A DNA stretch of 37,645 nt, from positions 1 to 37,645 of the forward strand of contig DAXETY010000034.1 of assembly GCA_051155755.1 (NCBI GenBank). The letters run 5' to 3'. Below, piece after piece: positions 1-7,056 of the stretch. Origin of the DNA: DAXETY01 sp051155755 (lineage in GTDB: Bacteria; Desulfobacterota; Desulfobacteria; Desulfobacterales; SG8-13). A model generated the notes under the pieces. It saw nothing but the letters and a program-made list of their open reading frames with translations. It was not told the DNA's origin and did no database searches. Position numbers and translations under genes: made by a program. Every line of letters begins with the position of its first letter. Position 1 is the stretch's first letter.

Positions 1-1145
1 GCGCCGATGTGCCGTGCGATCACCAGCCGCTGCACCTCGGAGGTGCCCTCGCCGATTTCCAGCAGTTTCTGGTCCCGGTAAAACCGCTCGACGTCGTATT
101 CTTGCATCAGCCCGTAACCGCCGTGCAACTGAACGGCATGGTTGGCGCAGCGATACATCACCTCGGAGCAGTAAAGTTTTGCCATGGCGGCCTCTTTGGA
201 AAACGGCTTGTCGTTGTCGCGCAGCCAGCAGGCACGATACAGCATCAGGCGCGCCGCGTCGATCTCCGTGGCCATGTCGGCCAGCTTGAAAGCGTTGACC
301 TGGAATTTGGAAATCGGCATTCCGAACTGTTCCCGTTTGCGGGCATAACGGATGGCCAGATCAAAACAGCCCTGGGCGCCGCCCAGTCCCATGGCTCCGA
401 TGGACAGGCGTCCACCGTCCAGGGTTTTCATCATCTGTTTGAAGCCTTCGCCGCGGGGGCCCACCAGGTTTTCCTGCGGCACCCGGCAGTCTTCGAAATA
501 AAGCTCGCTGGTGTTGGAGGCCCGCCACATCATTTTACCGTGCATTTCCCGGGTTGTGTATCCCGGGGTGCCGGCTTCCACCAGGATACAGGACAGTTCC
601 GGTTTGCCGTCTTCGCGGGTGCCGGTGCGGCACATCACGGTGGAACCCAGGCTGATGTCGGTGGAGGCATTGGTGATGAATATTTTACTGCCGTTGATCA
701 CCCACTGATTGCCGTCGAGCACTGCGGTGGTGCGCGAGGCCACTGCGTCGGAGCCGGCGTTGGCTTCGGTCAGACCGAATCCCCACAGGCCTTCGCCGCG
801 GCACAGAGCCGGCAGGTATTTCTTTTTTTGCGCCTCACTGCCGAAGTAGTAAATCGGACCGATGCCGAGTGAGTTTTCGGCGGCCACCGTGGCGGCATGG
901 GAGCCGTCCACCCGGGCGATTTCCTCGGTGGCGATGATGTAAGACAGATAGTCCATTCCCTGGCCGCCGTATTTTTCGGAAACAAAAATGCCAAACAACC
1001 CCAGCTCGGCCATCTTCCGCATGGTATCGTAGGAAAACCGCTCTTCCCGGTCCAGCTGCCGGGCGACGGGTTTGATTTCCTTTTCGGCGAAATTGCGCAC
1101 CGAGTCGCGCAAAATTTCCTGCTCCGGGGAAAGGGTGAAATCCAT
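1..1145 (-). CDS. Acyl-CoA dehydrogenase, short-chain/butyryl type (3' end cut by window)
   Basis: FAD-dependent alpha,beta-dehydrogenation of an acyl-CoA, passing electrons to ETF; a cytoplasmic step in fatty-acid or related acyl-CoA oxidation. The visible 381 residues start MDFTLSPEQE and cover nearly the whole family length (about 380-385), so only a few C-terminal residues are missing. The N-terminal helical domain is followed by the flavin-binding stretch WGFGLTEANAGSD, the middle beta domain with FITNAS, and the C-terminal helical domain. The catalytic base expected in the E-G-T-S-E segment is present at about E366, followed by VQRLVIARHIG at the window edge. It is transcribed away from the exported protein at 1408. 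The exact substrate (butyryl-, isovaleryl- or another acyl-CoA) cannot be decided from the sequence. Confidence 0.93.
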   Translation of the reverse strand, partial: MDFTLSPEQEILRDSVRNFAEKEIKPVARQLDREERFSYDTMRKMAELGLFGIFVSEKYGGQGMDYLSYIIATEEIARVDGSHAATVAAENSLGIGPIYYFGSEAQKKKYLPALCRGEGLWGFGLTEANAGSDAVASRTTAVLDGNQWVINGSKIFITNASTDISLGSTVMCRTGTREDGKPELSCILVEAGTPGYTTREMHGKMMWRASNTSELYFEDCRVPQENLVGPRGEGFKQMMKTLDGGRLSIGAMGLGGAQGCFDLAIRYARKREQFGMPISKFQVNAFKLADMATEIDAARLMLYRACWLRDNDKPFSKEAAMAKLYCSEVMYRCANHAVQLHGGYGLMQEYDVERFYRDQKLLEIGEGTSEVQRLVIARHIG

Positions 1146-1407
1146 TGCAGCTCCCGATGGTAGAGGGAAAGGGTAGATACCGGCCCGGAAACTGCCCGGG
1201 ATCATGCATGCCGGAAGGTTTTGGCCGGGCCGGCGCTCCTGAAAAGTTGGCTAAATTGCCCTCATTTTATAAAGGCAAGCCCATTGGATGTCAACGCCAA
1301 AGCGCGAACGCCGGTTGGGTTTTGTTTTACGTCAGCCGTTGAGCCGCCCGGAAAAAATGATTATGCTTGCCCGTCAGAACAGCAACCGCAACGATGAGGT
1401 GCACACC

Positions 1408-1977
1408 GTGGAAAATCCCGGGCGTTTGATAACGTTGGTTTTGACTTTCACCCTTTTGTTTCCCGTTTTCGGTCGGACCGAAAGCTTTGAGGTCGGTTTC
1501 GGCGGCATCCCCTGGGGAGAATCGGCCGAGCGACTGCCGGGCCTCCAGAAGGTCGGTGCCAAGGAAAGCGTCGAATATTACGTCAATCCGGGCAAACAGT
1601 TTACCCTGGACAATGTCGAGATTCGCGAGGTGGTCTACGGCTTTTACGTGGATCGTTTTTTTGCCGCCTATCTGGAGATCGAGACCCTGGAGGTTTTCCA
1701 GCAGCTGAAGCAGAAAATCCAGTCCCGCTACGGACCACCGCTGGTGCGTTACGCCGTGGACGGTCAACCGGCCGTATATCGCTGGAAAGAGCAGGACCTG
1801 AAAATCAAGTTGAAGGTCGACCACGCCGGGCGGAACATGAAGCTGGGACTTTATTACGTGCCGCTGACCGACAAGGTCAACGAGCAAGATCAGGAGCGCT
1901 TTCAGGAACAGCGGTTGCGGGTCCTGCCGATCCGACCGGACCGCACTCCGGAGATGATTCCGCTGCTGGAATTTTGA
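1408..1977 (+). CDS. Exported hypothetical protein
   Basis: Protein of 189 aa with no family I can name. I chose the GTG at 1408 because GAGGT at 1396-1400 sits 7 nt upstream and the product then opens with a signal peptide (basic NPGR, hydrophobic LITLVLTFTLLFPVF, cut near GRTES). ATG codons at 1288, 1357 and 1363 are in frame but leave a long polar leader ahead of the signal. The mature part has a GGIPWG element followed by alternating beta/alpha segments (VYGFYVDRFFAAYLEIE, then LKQKIQSRYGPP, then YRWKEQDLKIKLKVD). This resembles small periplasmic proteins that start with an F-x-G-I-x-W-G motif, but that is inference. The stop lies 1 nt before the start of the TSUP permease, so the two are probably co-translated. 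Confidence 0.75.
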   Translation: MENPGRLITLVLTFTLLFPVFGRTESFEVGFGGIPWGESAERLPGLQKVGAKESVEYYVNPGKQFTLDNVEIREVVYGFYVDRFFAAYLEIETLEVFQQLKQKIQSRYGPPLVRYAVDGQPAVYRWKEQDLKIKLKVDHAGRNMKLGLYYVPLTDKVNEQDQERFQEQRLRVLPIRPDRTPEMIPLLEF

Positions 1978-1978
1978 C

Positions 1979-2740
1979 ATGCCCGGTTTCGAGTCGCTCG
2001 ATCCGTTGAACCTGGCCCTGCTCCTGGCGGTACTGGCGTTCGCCGGGGCCGTTCACGGCGCCCTGGGACTGGGGTTTCCCATGATCGCCACGCCGCTGCT
2101 GGCTCTGCGCACCGACGTGCTCAGTGCCATGTTGATCGTGCTGGTGCCGACTCTGGCCGTCAATATCCTGAGTATCCTAAAAGGCGGTCGCTGGGGTCGC
2201 AGTATCGAGCGCTTCTGGCCTCTGGCGGCTTTCGGTGCCCTGGGCAGCATTGCCGGGACTCGCTTGCTGGTGGCCACCGATCCGGAGCCCTATCGGCTCG
2301 TGCTGGCGGCGGTCATTTTGCTCTATTTGAACGTGCGGCGCTTCGGCGTTCGAATGCAGTGGGTCAATCGCCGCCGCTGGCTGGCTTTCGGCGTCTTCGG
2401 CATCAGCGGCGGCCTGCTGGCGGGTACGGTCAACGTCATGGTGCCGGCTTTGATCGTATTTGCCCTGGAAGCCGGTCTGGCGGCCACGGTCACCGTGCAG
2501 GTGTTCAACTTCTGCTTTCTGGCCGGAAAACTTTCCCAGGCAGCGGTATTTACCGCCGCCGGGCTGCTTACGCCGAACGTGCTGCTGAACACCGCGCCGC
2601 TGGCGGCAGTGACCCTGCTGGCATTGGCACTGGGCATGGCCGTCCGCGACCGCATCGATGCCGAAACCTACCGCCGCTGGCTGCGCAAGGTGCTCTACCT
2701 GATCGCCGTGTTGCTGGTGGTTCAATTTTTCGTGGATTGA
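1979..2740 (+). CDS. TSUP (TauE/SafE) family membrane permease
   Basis: Integral inner-membrane protein of 253 aa with about 7-8 hydrophobic segments. TauE/SafE hallmarks are the early GAVHGALGLGFPMIATPLLAL segment and the second-half equivalent near GISGGLLAGTVNVMVPALIVFALE, reflecting the internal duplication of this family. TSUP proteins move sulfur-containing or organic anions such as sulfite, sulfoacetate or taurine-derived compounds; the substrate here is unknown. The start ATG at 1979 lies 1 nt after the stop of the exported protein, so they form a two-gene unit. The normal full family length sets it apart from the half-length TSUP gene at 5194. Confidence 0.88.
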   Translation: MPGFESLDPLNLALLLAVLAFAGAVHGALGLGFPMIATPLLALRTDVLSAMLIVLVPTLAVNILSILKGGRWGRSIERFWPLAAFGALGSIAGTRLLVATDPEPYRLVLAAVILLYLNVRRFGVRMQWVNRRRWLAFGVFGISGGLLAGTVNVMVPALIVFALEAGLAATVTVQVFNFCFLAGKLSQAAVFTAAGLLTPNVLLNTAPLAAVTLLALALGMAVRDRIDAETYRRWLRKVLYLIAVLLVVQFFVD

Positions 2741-2754
2741 GGAAACGTCGGACC

Positions 2755-3066
2755 GTGAATACAAAACCGATCCCGGAGAAAATCGCCAAACTGCGACGGT
2801 CGTACCGCGTGGCCGAAATGGAGGTCGAGCGGGTGGTAGGGTTGACCCTGGCGGAATCCCCGGCTCCAGCCGGCAAACGGCATTCCGACGCCGGGAAAAA
2901 TTACGCCGGCGACTGTAAAAATTTCGATCGGGGTCAAAGCACCGCCAATGACGCAGATATTGGCGCTTTTACAGACCGCGATCACATCAGTGTTCACCGT
3001 CGGTGTGACGACAAACCGGCGGCCGAGACAGGTAGCGCCGATTTGGTAAGCGTAAATTGCAAGTAG
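2755..3066 (+). other. Open frame downstream of the TSUP gene, probably not a real gene over its full length
   Basis: A frame readable from GTG 2755 (14 nt after the TSUP stop, weak GAGGAAA upstream) to a stop at 3064-3066. The first 35 or so residues (NTKPIPEKIAKLRR and onward) are helical and could be a genuine N-terminus. From about 2892 the opposite strand reads as a KDPG-aldolase remnant, so the second half of this frame is antisense to a pseudogene. It is either a short orphan gene running into a gene fragment or chance. I assign no function. Confidence 0.25.
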
Positions 3067-3072
3067 CGGTTT
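2886..3072 (-). pseudogene. KDPG/KHG aldolase-like gene fragment
   Basis: The minus strand between about 3072 and 2890 reads LLAIYAYQIGAT, FVVTPTVNTDVIAVCK, ANICVIGGALTPIEIFT in one frame. This matches the central block of 2-keto-3-deoxy-6-phosphogluconate aldolases, where a segment of the type FIVTPxxNxDVIxxCKxxxIPVIPGxLTPTEI is conserved. The N-terminal half and the C-terminal K-x-F-P-A/phosphate-binding part are missing, there is no start codon in a sensible place, and the frame merges with the end of the toxin gene on one side. It is best read as a remnant of a deleted eda-like gene left between the TSUP gene and the toxin-antitoxin pair. The family call rests on motif recognition only. 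Confidence 0.6.
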
Positions 3073-3085
3073 CTTCTCCGGGATC

Positions 3086-3523
3086 TTACACAGATTCAGG
3101 CGGGGTCCGGAACGGGTTGATTACCTCTACTGCATCAATTCGCAGACTTTCCTGGAGGTCTTCCGAAAGAAGGTAGCGGCAATCCGTGGTTTGAGCTGCG
3201 GATGCGATCAAAGCGTCCCAATAAGAAAGCTTGTAACGATCCTGGATGCGCCAGGCTGTCTCGAGAACACGAGCATCCAACTGGGTCGGCCCCCAGGATA
3301 AAAGCAGACGTACGTCTTCACGGGCGCTGTGAACCTCCATGCCGGGTTGGAGCTTCTGGGTGACGGTAACGTAAAATTCATTCAATACCTGATAGCTCAA
3401 CCGGCCTGTCTGTAGGCTCCACAGATGATCCATCCACGCCATGGCTTGCTTCTGCTTTGCGGGTTCGGATGCATCCCTGCTGTAGACGAGAACGTTGGTA
3501 TCAACAAATACCCTAGCGGTCAT
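3086..3523 (-). CDS. PIN-domain ribonuclease toxin (VapC type)
   Basis: Protein of 145 aa. The PIN acidic residues are in place: D in VFVDTNVLVYS near the N-terminus, E in VLNEFYVTV, D in SYWDALIAS, and the last acid in YLLSEDLQ. PIN toxins are Mg-dependent endoribonucleases, often cutting tRNA or rRNA, held inactive by a partner antitoxin. The start overlaps the 3' end of the upstream antitoxin gene by 11 bp (3513-3523), the usual arrangement for translational coupling. Both are minus strand and share the promoter at 3750-3778. The RNA target cannot be read from sequence. Confidence 0.88.
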   Translation of the reverse strand: MTARVFVDTNVLVYSRDASEPAKQKQAMAWMDHLWSLQTGRLSYQVLNEFYVTVTQKLQPGMEVHSAREDVRLLLSWGPTQLDARVLETAWRIQDRYKLSYWDALIASAAQTTDCRYLLSEDLQESLRIDAVEVINPFRTPPESV

Positions 3524-3743
3524 GGAGATCCTCGCGACTGGGATATTTGTCGCCCTTTTTCTTCAGTGCGGAGGGCGATTTGCTCAAATAATGTTGCATG
3601 GAGGCTTGGTAATGGTTCTCGTCCGACATTTTTTTTCGAAGCATCTCGCCGATCATACGCGAAAGACTGGTATCTTCTTTGGCGGCACGGATGCGGGCCC
3701 ATCGGGCGACTTCTTCATCGAGTGTAATGGTTACGTTTTTCAT
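3513..3743 (-). CDS. Ribbon-helix-helix antitoxin (VapB-like)
   Basis: Protein of 76 aa. The N-terminus MKNVTITLDEEVARWARIRAAKEDTS has the beta-strand plus helix pattern of RHH DNA-binding antitoxins, followed by LSRMIGEMLRKKM and a charged, flexible C-terminal tail expected to wrap the toxin. The gene lies immediately upstream of, and overlaps by 11 bp, the PIN toxin. RHH antitoxins normally repress their own operon, and a perfect palindrome sits in the promoter spacer just upstream. There is no room for a Shine-Dalgarno: the -10 hexamer ends 6 nt before the ATG, so translation is probably from a leaderless mRNA. Confidence 0.85.
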   Translation of the reverse strand: MKNVTITLDEEVARWARIRAAKEDTSLSRMIGEMLRKKMSDENHYQASMQHYLSKSPSALKKKGDKYPSREDLHDR

Positions 3744-3749
3744 GACAAA

Positions 3750-3778
3750 ATAATAGTGTTACACGAAATTCGTGTCAA
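3750..3778 (-). promoter_or_regulatory. Sigma-70 promoter of the VapBC pair with palindromic operator in the spacer
   Basis: Reading the minus strand: TTGACA (3778-3773), 17-nt spacer, TATTAT (3755-3750), then 6 nt to the antitoxin ATG (3743). The -35 is consensus and the -10 is 5 of 6. The palindrome ACACGAA-n-TTCGTGT (7-bp arms, 3761-3775) overlaps the -35 and fills most of the spacer, a natural site for RHH antitoxin autorepression. The predicted start point, about 7 nt after the -10, falls on the A of the ATG. Confidence 0.75.
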
Positions 3779-3857
3779 GTGTTAGATGGGTGTCGCTAAA
3801 ATCTTCGGGTGGGTGGTAACGCGGATCAAACCGCTAAGGACCGGTGGACAAAAATCC

Positions 3858-4010
3858 GAGCCACCCGTTTTATGGTTGCTATTGAGTTCTTGTCCGAACA
3901 GCATGTCACTTCAAGATCAACACAGAAGTACAACGATACGATTGTATTTTCGAAGTATGGTCGAAAATACAGGCCGCCTGCCAGGCGGGTGGCCTGTGAA
4001 CTCGGAAGAC
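3858..4010 (+). repeat. Multi-hairpin intergenic repeat, divergent copy D, with a partial end module in front
   Basis: Fills most of the gap between the toxin-antitoxin promoter and the 3' end of the aldo/keto reductase. From TTCTTGTCCGAAC at 3887 it can be aligned with the copies at 8347, 9660 and 11944, but at low identity. The hairpin plan is kept with different sequence: a perfect 10-bp stem GTATTTTCGA/TCGAAAATAC (3944-3953 with 3961-3970), and a nested GC stem ACAGGCC/GGCCTGT (3969-3975 with 3991-3997) around CCGCCTG/CAGGCGG. Just in front, 3858-3885 resembles the end module of another unit (AGCCACCCG, then GGTTGCTATTGA). Confidence 0.55.
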
Positions 4011-4016
4011 TTTTCG

Positions 4017-4982
4017 TCAGCGGGCGAATTCCCACATCACCGGGTTTTCGTCCAGGTGATCGGTGACGCTGCGGCCGATACGATCGATTCGGGCCAGATC
4101 GTCGGAGGAAAGTTCGACAGCTGCCGCCGCAGCATTTTGCACGGCCTGGTCGGCGTTGCGGGCGCCGGCAATGGCGCAGGTATTCGGCTGGGCGATCACC
4201 CAGGCCAAGGCCAGCTGGGCCAGGCTGCAGTTGTTTTTTTCGGCGATCGGCTGCAGGGACTGCAGGGCCTCCTGGGCACGCTGGTAATGCGGTGATTGAA
4301 ACAGGATGTTTTTGGCGCGGTGGTCACCGCGCTCGAACTGATGATCGGGTCCGAACTTACCGGACAGCAGCCCCTGCGCCATGGGCGAATAGGCCAGGAT
4401 CGTGATGTCGTTTTCCACGCAGTAAGGCATCAGCTCGGATTCCACCTGGCGCCAGAACAGCGAGTAGGGCGGCTGGAGGCTGTCGATCCGTCCACAGGCG
4501 GCGGCTTCCTCCAACTGGCTGCGGGAAAAATTGGAGACCCCGATGCTGCGGATCTTGCCCTGTTGTTTTAAATCGTTCATGGCCCGCATGGTTTCTGCCA
4601 GGGGCACGAGTTCGGCACCGAAGGATCCCGGCGGCCAGTGGATCTGATACAAATCGATGAAATCGGTTCGCAGGTTTTTCAGCGACCGCTCGCAGGCGGC
4701 AATGACCTGATCGTATTTCAGGTGGTTGGCGAAAACCTTGTCGGCATAGACGACCTGGTCGCGCACGTCTGCCAGCGCCCGGGCCACGATCTGCTCCGAG
4801 TGGCCCTTGCCGTAAACCTCGGCGGTGTCGAAAGTGTTGATACCGGCCTCGAACGCCGCCCGCATGGCCCGGGTGGTTTCGGCGTCTTCGATACCGGTCC
4901 ACATCTGCCGGCCGGCCTGCCAGGTGCCCATGATGATCGGGGTAATTTGAATGGGCGAACGCCCCAGGTTGCGAAATTCCAT
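4017..4982 (-). CDS. Aldo/keto reductase
   Basis: NAD(P)H-dependent oxidoreductase of 321 aa, a cytoplasmic TIM barrel acting on aldehydes, ketones or sugars. The start at 4982 is set by AAAGGAGG 5 nt upstream; the frame is open to 5066 but that start has no ribosome site. The catalytic tetrad is intact: D52 and Y57 in NTFDTAEVYGKG, K82 in YADKVF, H115 in YQIHWP. GVSNFS and the C-terminal nucleotide-binding stretch with CAIAGARNADQ (phosphate-binding G-A-R) are also present. It looks like the YhdN/general stress AKR branch, but the substrate is not predictable. It is divergent from the small TSUP gene at 5194; its 3' end abuts repeat copy D. Confidence 0.92.
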   Translation of the reverse strand: MEFRNLGRSPIQITPIIMGTWQAGRQMWTGIEDAETTRAMRAAFEAGINTFDTAEVYGKGHSEQIVARALADVRDQVVYADKVFANHLKYDQVIAACERSLKNLRTDFIDLYQIHWPPGSFGAELVPLAETMRAMNDLKQQGKIRSIGVSNFSRSQLEEAAACGRIDSLQPPYSLFWRQVESELMPYCVENDITILAYSPMAQGLLSGKFGPDHQFERGDHRAKNILFQSPHYQRAQEALQSLQPIAEKNNCSLAQLALAWVIAQPNTCAIAGARNADQAVQNAAAAAVELSSDDLARIDRIGRSVTDHLDENPVMWEFAR

Positions 4983-5193
4983 TCCTGCCTCCTTTGCTCT
5001 CCAAGCCAGCTGCGGTGACCCCCTGAACACACGGGTGAAAATTCCCTTTGACATCAGCGCAATCATTAGTCAATGTCAGTACCTTGTCAAATATTCAAGC
5101 TTGCAGGCAACACGCAAACACCGGCACACAACGTCTAAACCGGAGAGTCAACCGCGCAGCGGCGTTTGCCGGGCTCAAGGAGGTGTGATTTTC

Positions 5194-5565
5194 ATGCAAT
5201 CGATCTTCACATTGAATTCTCTTGTGATGGCGGCTATCGGGGTCGGTGTCGGAATCGGCGCCTCATTTACCGGGTTGGGCGGAGGATTCCTGATGATACC
5301 GCTGCTGCTGTTTCTGGGCTACACGGCCCAGAAGGCGGTAGGCACGTCCTTTCTGGCCATTTTCGTGATCTCGATTTCGGCGCTGATCGCCCACAACAAA
5401 CTGGCCAACGTGGATTACCGCGCAGGTATATTGCTCGGATTGGGCGGCATCATCGGTGCCCAAGTCGGTGCGCGCCTGGTCGAATACGTGTCCACGGCCA
5501 GTTTTAAACGCATTTTTGCCGCAATTCTGGTCGGGCTGGCCGCCTACCTTTTTTTCAAAAAATAA
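5194..5565 (+). CDS. Half-size TSUP (TauE/SafE) membrane protein
   Basis: Protein of 123 aa with four hydrophobic segments. Start ATG 5194 has AAGGAGGTG at 5177-5185, 8 nt upstream. The TSUP repeat signature is clear (GVGIGASFTGLGGGFLMIPLLLFLG, then AVGTSFLAIFVISISALIAH, then DYRAGILLGLGGIIGAQVGARLVE), and the protein ends at FKK after the fourth segment. Typical TSUP proteins are about 250 aa with two such halves; this is one half only, with intact start, ribosome site and stop, so it is not obviously broken. It may act as a homodimer, as proposed for other half-size members. The substrate is unknown. Confidence 0.85.
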   Translation: MQSIFTLNSLVMAAIGVGVGIGASFTGLGGGFLMIPLLLFLGYTAQKAVGTSFLAIFVISISALIAHNKLANVDYRAGILLGLGGIIGAQVGARLVEYVSTASFKRIFAAILVGLAAYLFFKK

Positions 5566-5728
5566 TACGGTTGCCGGTTCCGTAAAAAACCCGGTTACCA
5601 TACTTATCAAACGGCACACGTTTGCACTGCATACCTTCCGCCTCGAACGCATCCGGGTTGTACCTGCGAATATTTTTTGCTAAATTAAGGACTTGATGGA
5701 ATCGTAAAAAGCATTAATCATACTCAAA

Positions 5729-6475
5729 TTGACCCAACCGGAAACCACCGCCGGAAAACGAACCAGCCCGATGATCATCATCAGTGACGCCCACGTCAGC
5801 CGTCAGCACGGCAACCACGCAGCGTTTTTTCAGATGCTTCAGCTGTTGGAGGGCAACTCAGAGGATCTGGTGTTTCTCGGCGATATTTTCGATCTCTGGA
5901 TCGCACTGCCACGCTATGAAGATTCCCTGCACCGCAGGTTCCTCGACTGGTGCGGGGCCCAGGGAAGTCGCCGCCGCATCGGTTTCGTGGAAGGCAACCA
6001 CGAATATTTCGTCGCCCGCGGGAAACGGCAATACTTCAGCTGGTGTACCGACGGCGCCTGCATGCGGGATCGGGCTGGCACGCTGTTCTGCCACGGAGAT
6101 CGGATCAACCGCAAGGATTTGCAATATCTGCGATTCCGCAAGCTGTCCAAGAATCGGCTCACCCGGATGTTGCTCCGGGGGCTTCTGCCCGGCCCCCGGC
6201 TCGTGGAAATTCTGAAGGTGAAAATGAAAACCACCAACCTGGCCTTTCGCAAGGCACTGCCCCGCACCGAAATCGACTCCTTTGCCGAAGCCGAATTCCG
6301 CAACGGCGTGCGGTGCGCCTTCGTAGGCCACTTTCACCAGCAATACCGTTACTGCAATGCCGATGGCTGCTGCCTGTACACCGTGCCCGGCTGGTGCACC
6401 GGTGGGCTGGTTACCCGCTATGAGTCGACAACCGGCGAGGTGCGACACGTGAATTGGAGATCATTGGACCGCTGA
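5729..6475 (+). CDS. Metallophosphoesterase, LpxH-like (UDP-2,3-diacylglucosamine diphosphatase type)
   Basis: Calcineurin-like phosphoesterase. All five metal-binding blocks are present: SDAHVS near the N-terminus, VFLGDIFDLW, EGNHEYF, FCHGDRINRKD and VGHFHQQY. The LxxLGDxFDLW block and the overall 235-248 aa length match the LpxH branch, which hydrolyses UDP-2,3-diacylglucosamine to lipid X in lipid A synthesis at the inner face of the membrane. LpxH enzymes usually have GNRDF where this has GNHEY, so a related phosphoesterase is possible. Start: TTG 5729 gives 248 aa; ATG 5771, immediately before IIISDAHVS, gives 234 aa. Neither has a good Shine-Dalgarno. Confidence 0.72.
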   Translation: MTQPETTAGKRTSPMIIISDAHVSRQHGNHAAFFQMLQLLEGNSEDLVFLGDIFDLWIALPRYEDSLHRRFLDWCGAQGSRRRIGFVEGNHEYFVARGKRQYFSWCTDGACMRDRAGTLFCHGDRINRKDLQYLRFRKLSKNRLTRMLLRGLLPGPRLVEILKVKMKTTNLAFRKALPRTEIDSFAEAEFRNGVRCAFVGHFHQQYRYCNADGCCLYTVPGWCTGGLVTRYESTTGEVRHVNWRSLDR

Positions 6476-6553
6476 ACGGCGCATATCGATCATTGCGCAA
6501 TCGGAACAATGAAAGTCATCGCTTGCGCGTTTTTTCGAAGGAGAGAACCATCG

Positions 6554-7024
6554 ATGGTGGATCCGCCCAACGATTTAACCGGTCAGCTTCAGATTCTGAA
6601 GTCCATGTACGAGTCGAAAATTCTCTTCAACCGCATCCTGGGCTTCAAGGTGGAGTCTGTGGAGGGTGAAACGGTGTATGTGCGTTTTGCCATGAAGCCG
6701 GAGCTGATCGGCAATTATGTACTGGAGACCCTGCACGGCGGTGTTATCTCGGCGGTGCTCGATGCCACCGGCGGTTTGAACGTGTCGGTGAGCCTGCTGC
6801 AAAAACTGCAGGGGCAGCCGGCGGCGGAAATCGAACAGCGCATGACCCGCATCGGCACCATCGATTTGCGCATCGATTACCTGCGGCCGGGGCGCGGCCG
6901 TTCCTTTCGCGCCACCAGCGACATCATGCGCACCGGCAAGAAGGTGGCCGTCACGCGCATGCAGCTGCACAACGACGAAGATAAACTCATTGCCGTGGGC
7001 ACGGGCACCTATATTGTGGGATAG
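6554..7024 (+). CDS. PaaI/hotdog-fold thioesterase
   Basis: Protein of 156 aa. The start ATG 6554 is chosen from AAGGAGAG at 6538-6545, 8 nt upstream; an in-frame ATG at 6509 lies before the ribosome site. The hotdog active-site segment ETLHGGVISAVLDATGG contains the HGGxxxxxxD pattern of PaaI-type acyl-CoA thioesterases, and the strand IDLRIDYLRPGRGRSFRATSD is typical of the fold. It would hydrolyse an acyl- or aryl-CoA in the cytoplasm. It sits between the LpxH-like gene and the SpmAB-like gene, both same strand; 32 nt separate it from the latter. Confidence 0.85.
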   Translation: MVDPPNDLTGQLQILKSMYESKILFNRILGFKVESVEGETVYVRFAMKPELIGNYVLETLHGGVISAVLDATGGLNVSVSLLQKLQGQPAAEIEQRMTRIGTIDLRIDYLRPGRGRSFRATSDIMRTGKKVAVTRMQLHNDEDKLIAVGTGTYIVG

Positions 7025-7056
7025 CCCCGGCATATTTTCAGGAACCGACGGCTTTT

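Noticed and set aside
9..872. Long plus-strand frame over the acyl-CoA dehydrogenase gene
   Set aside because: It is the antisense shadow of the dehydrogenase; the minus-strand product has all family motifs.
5570..5612. Terminator hairpin after the half-size TSUP gene
   Set aside because: The best pairing, GGTTGCCGG with CCGGTTACC, has two mismatches in nine and a long loop, with no T-run.
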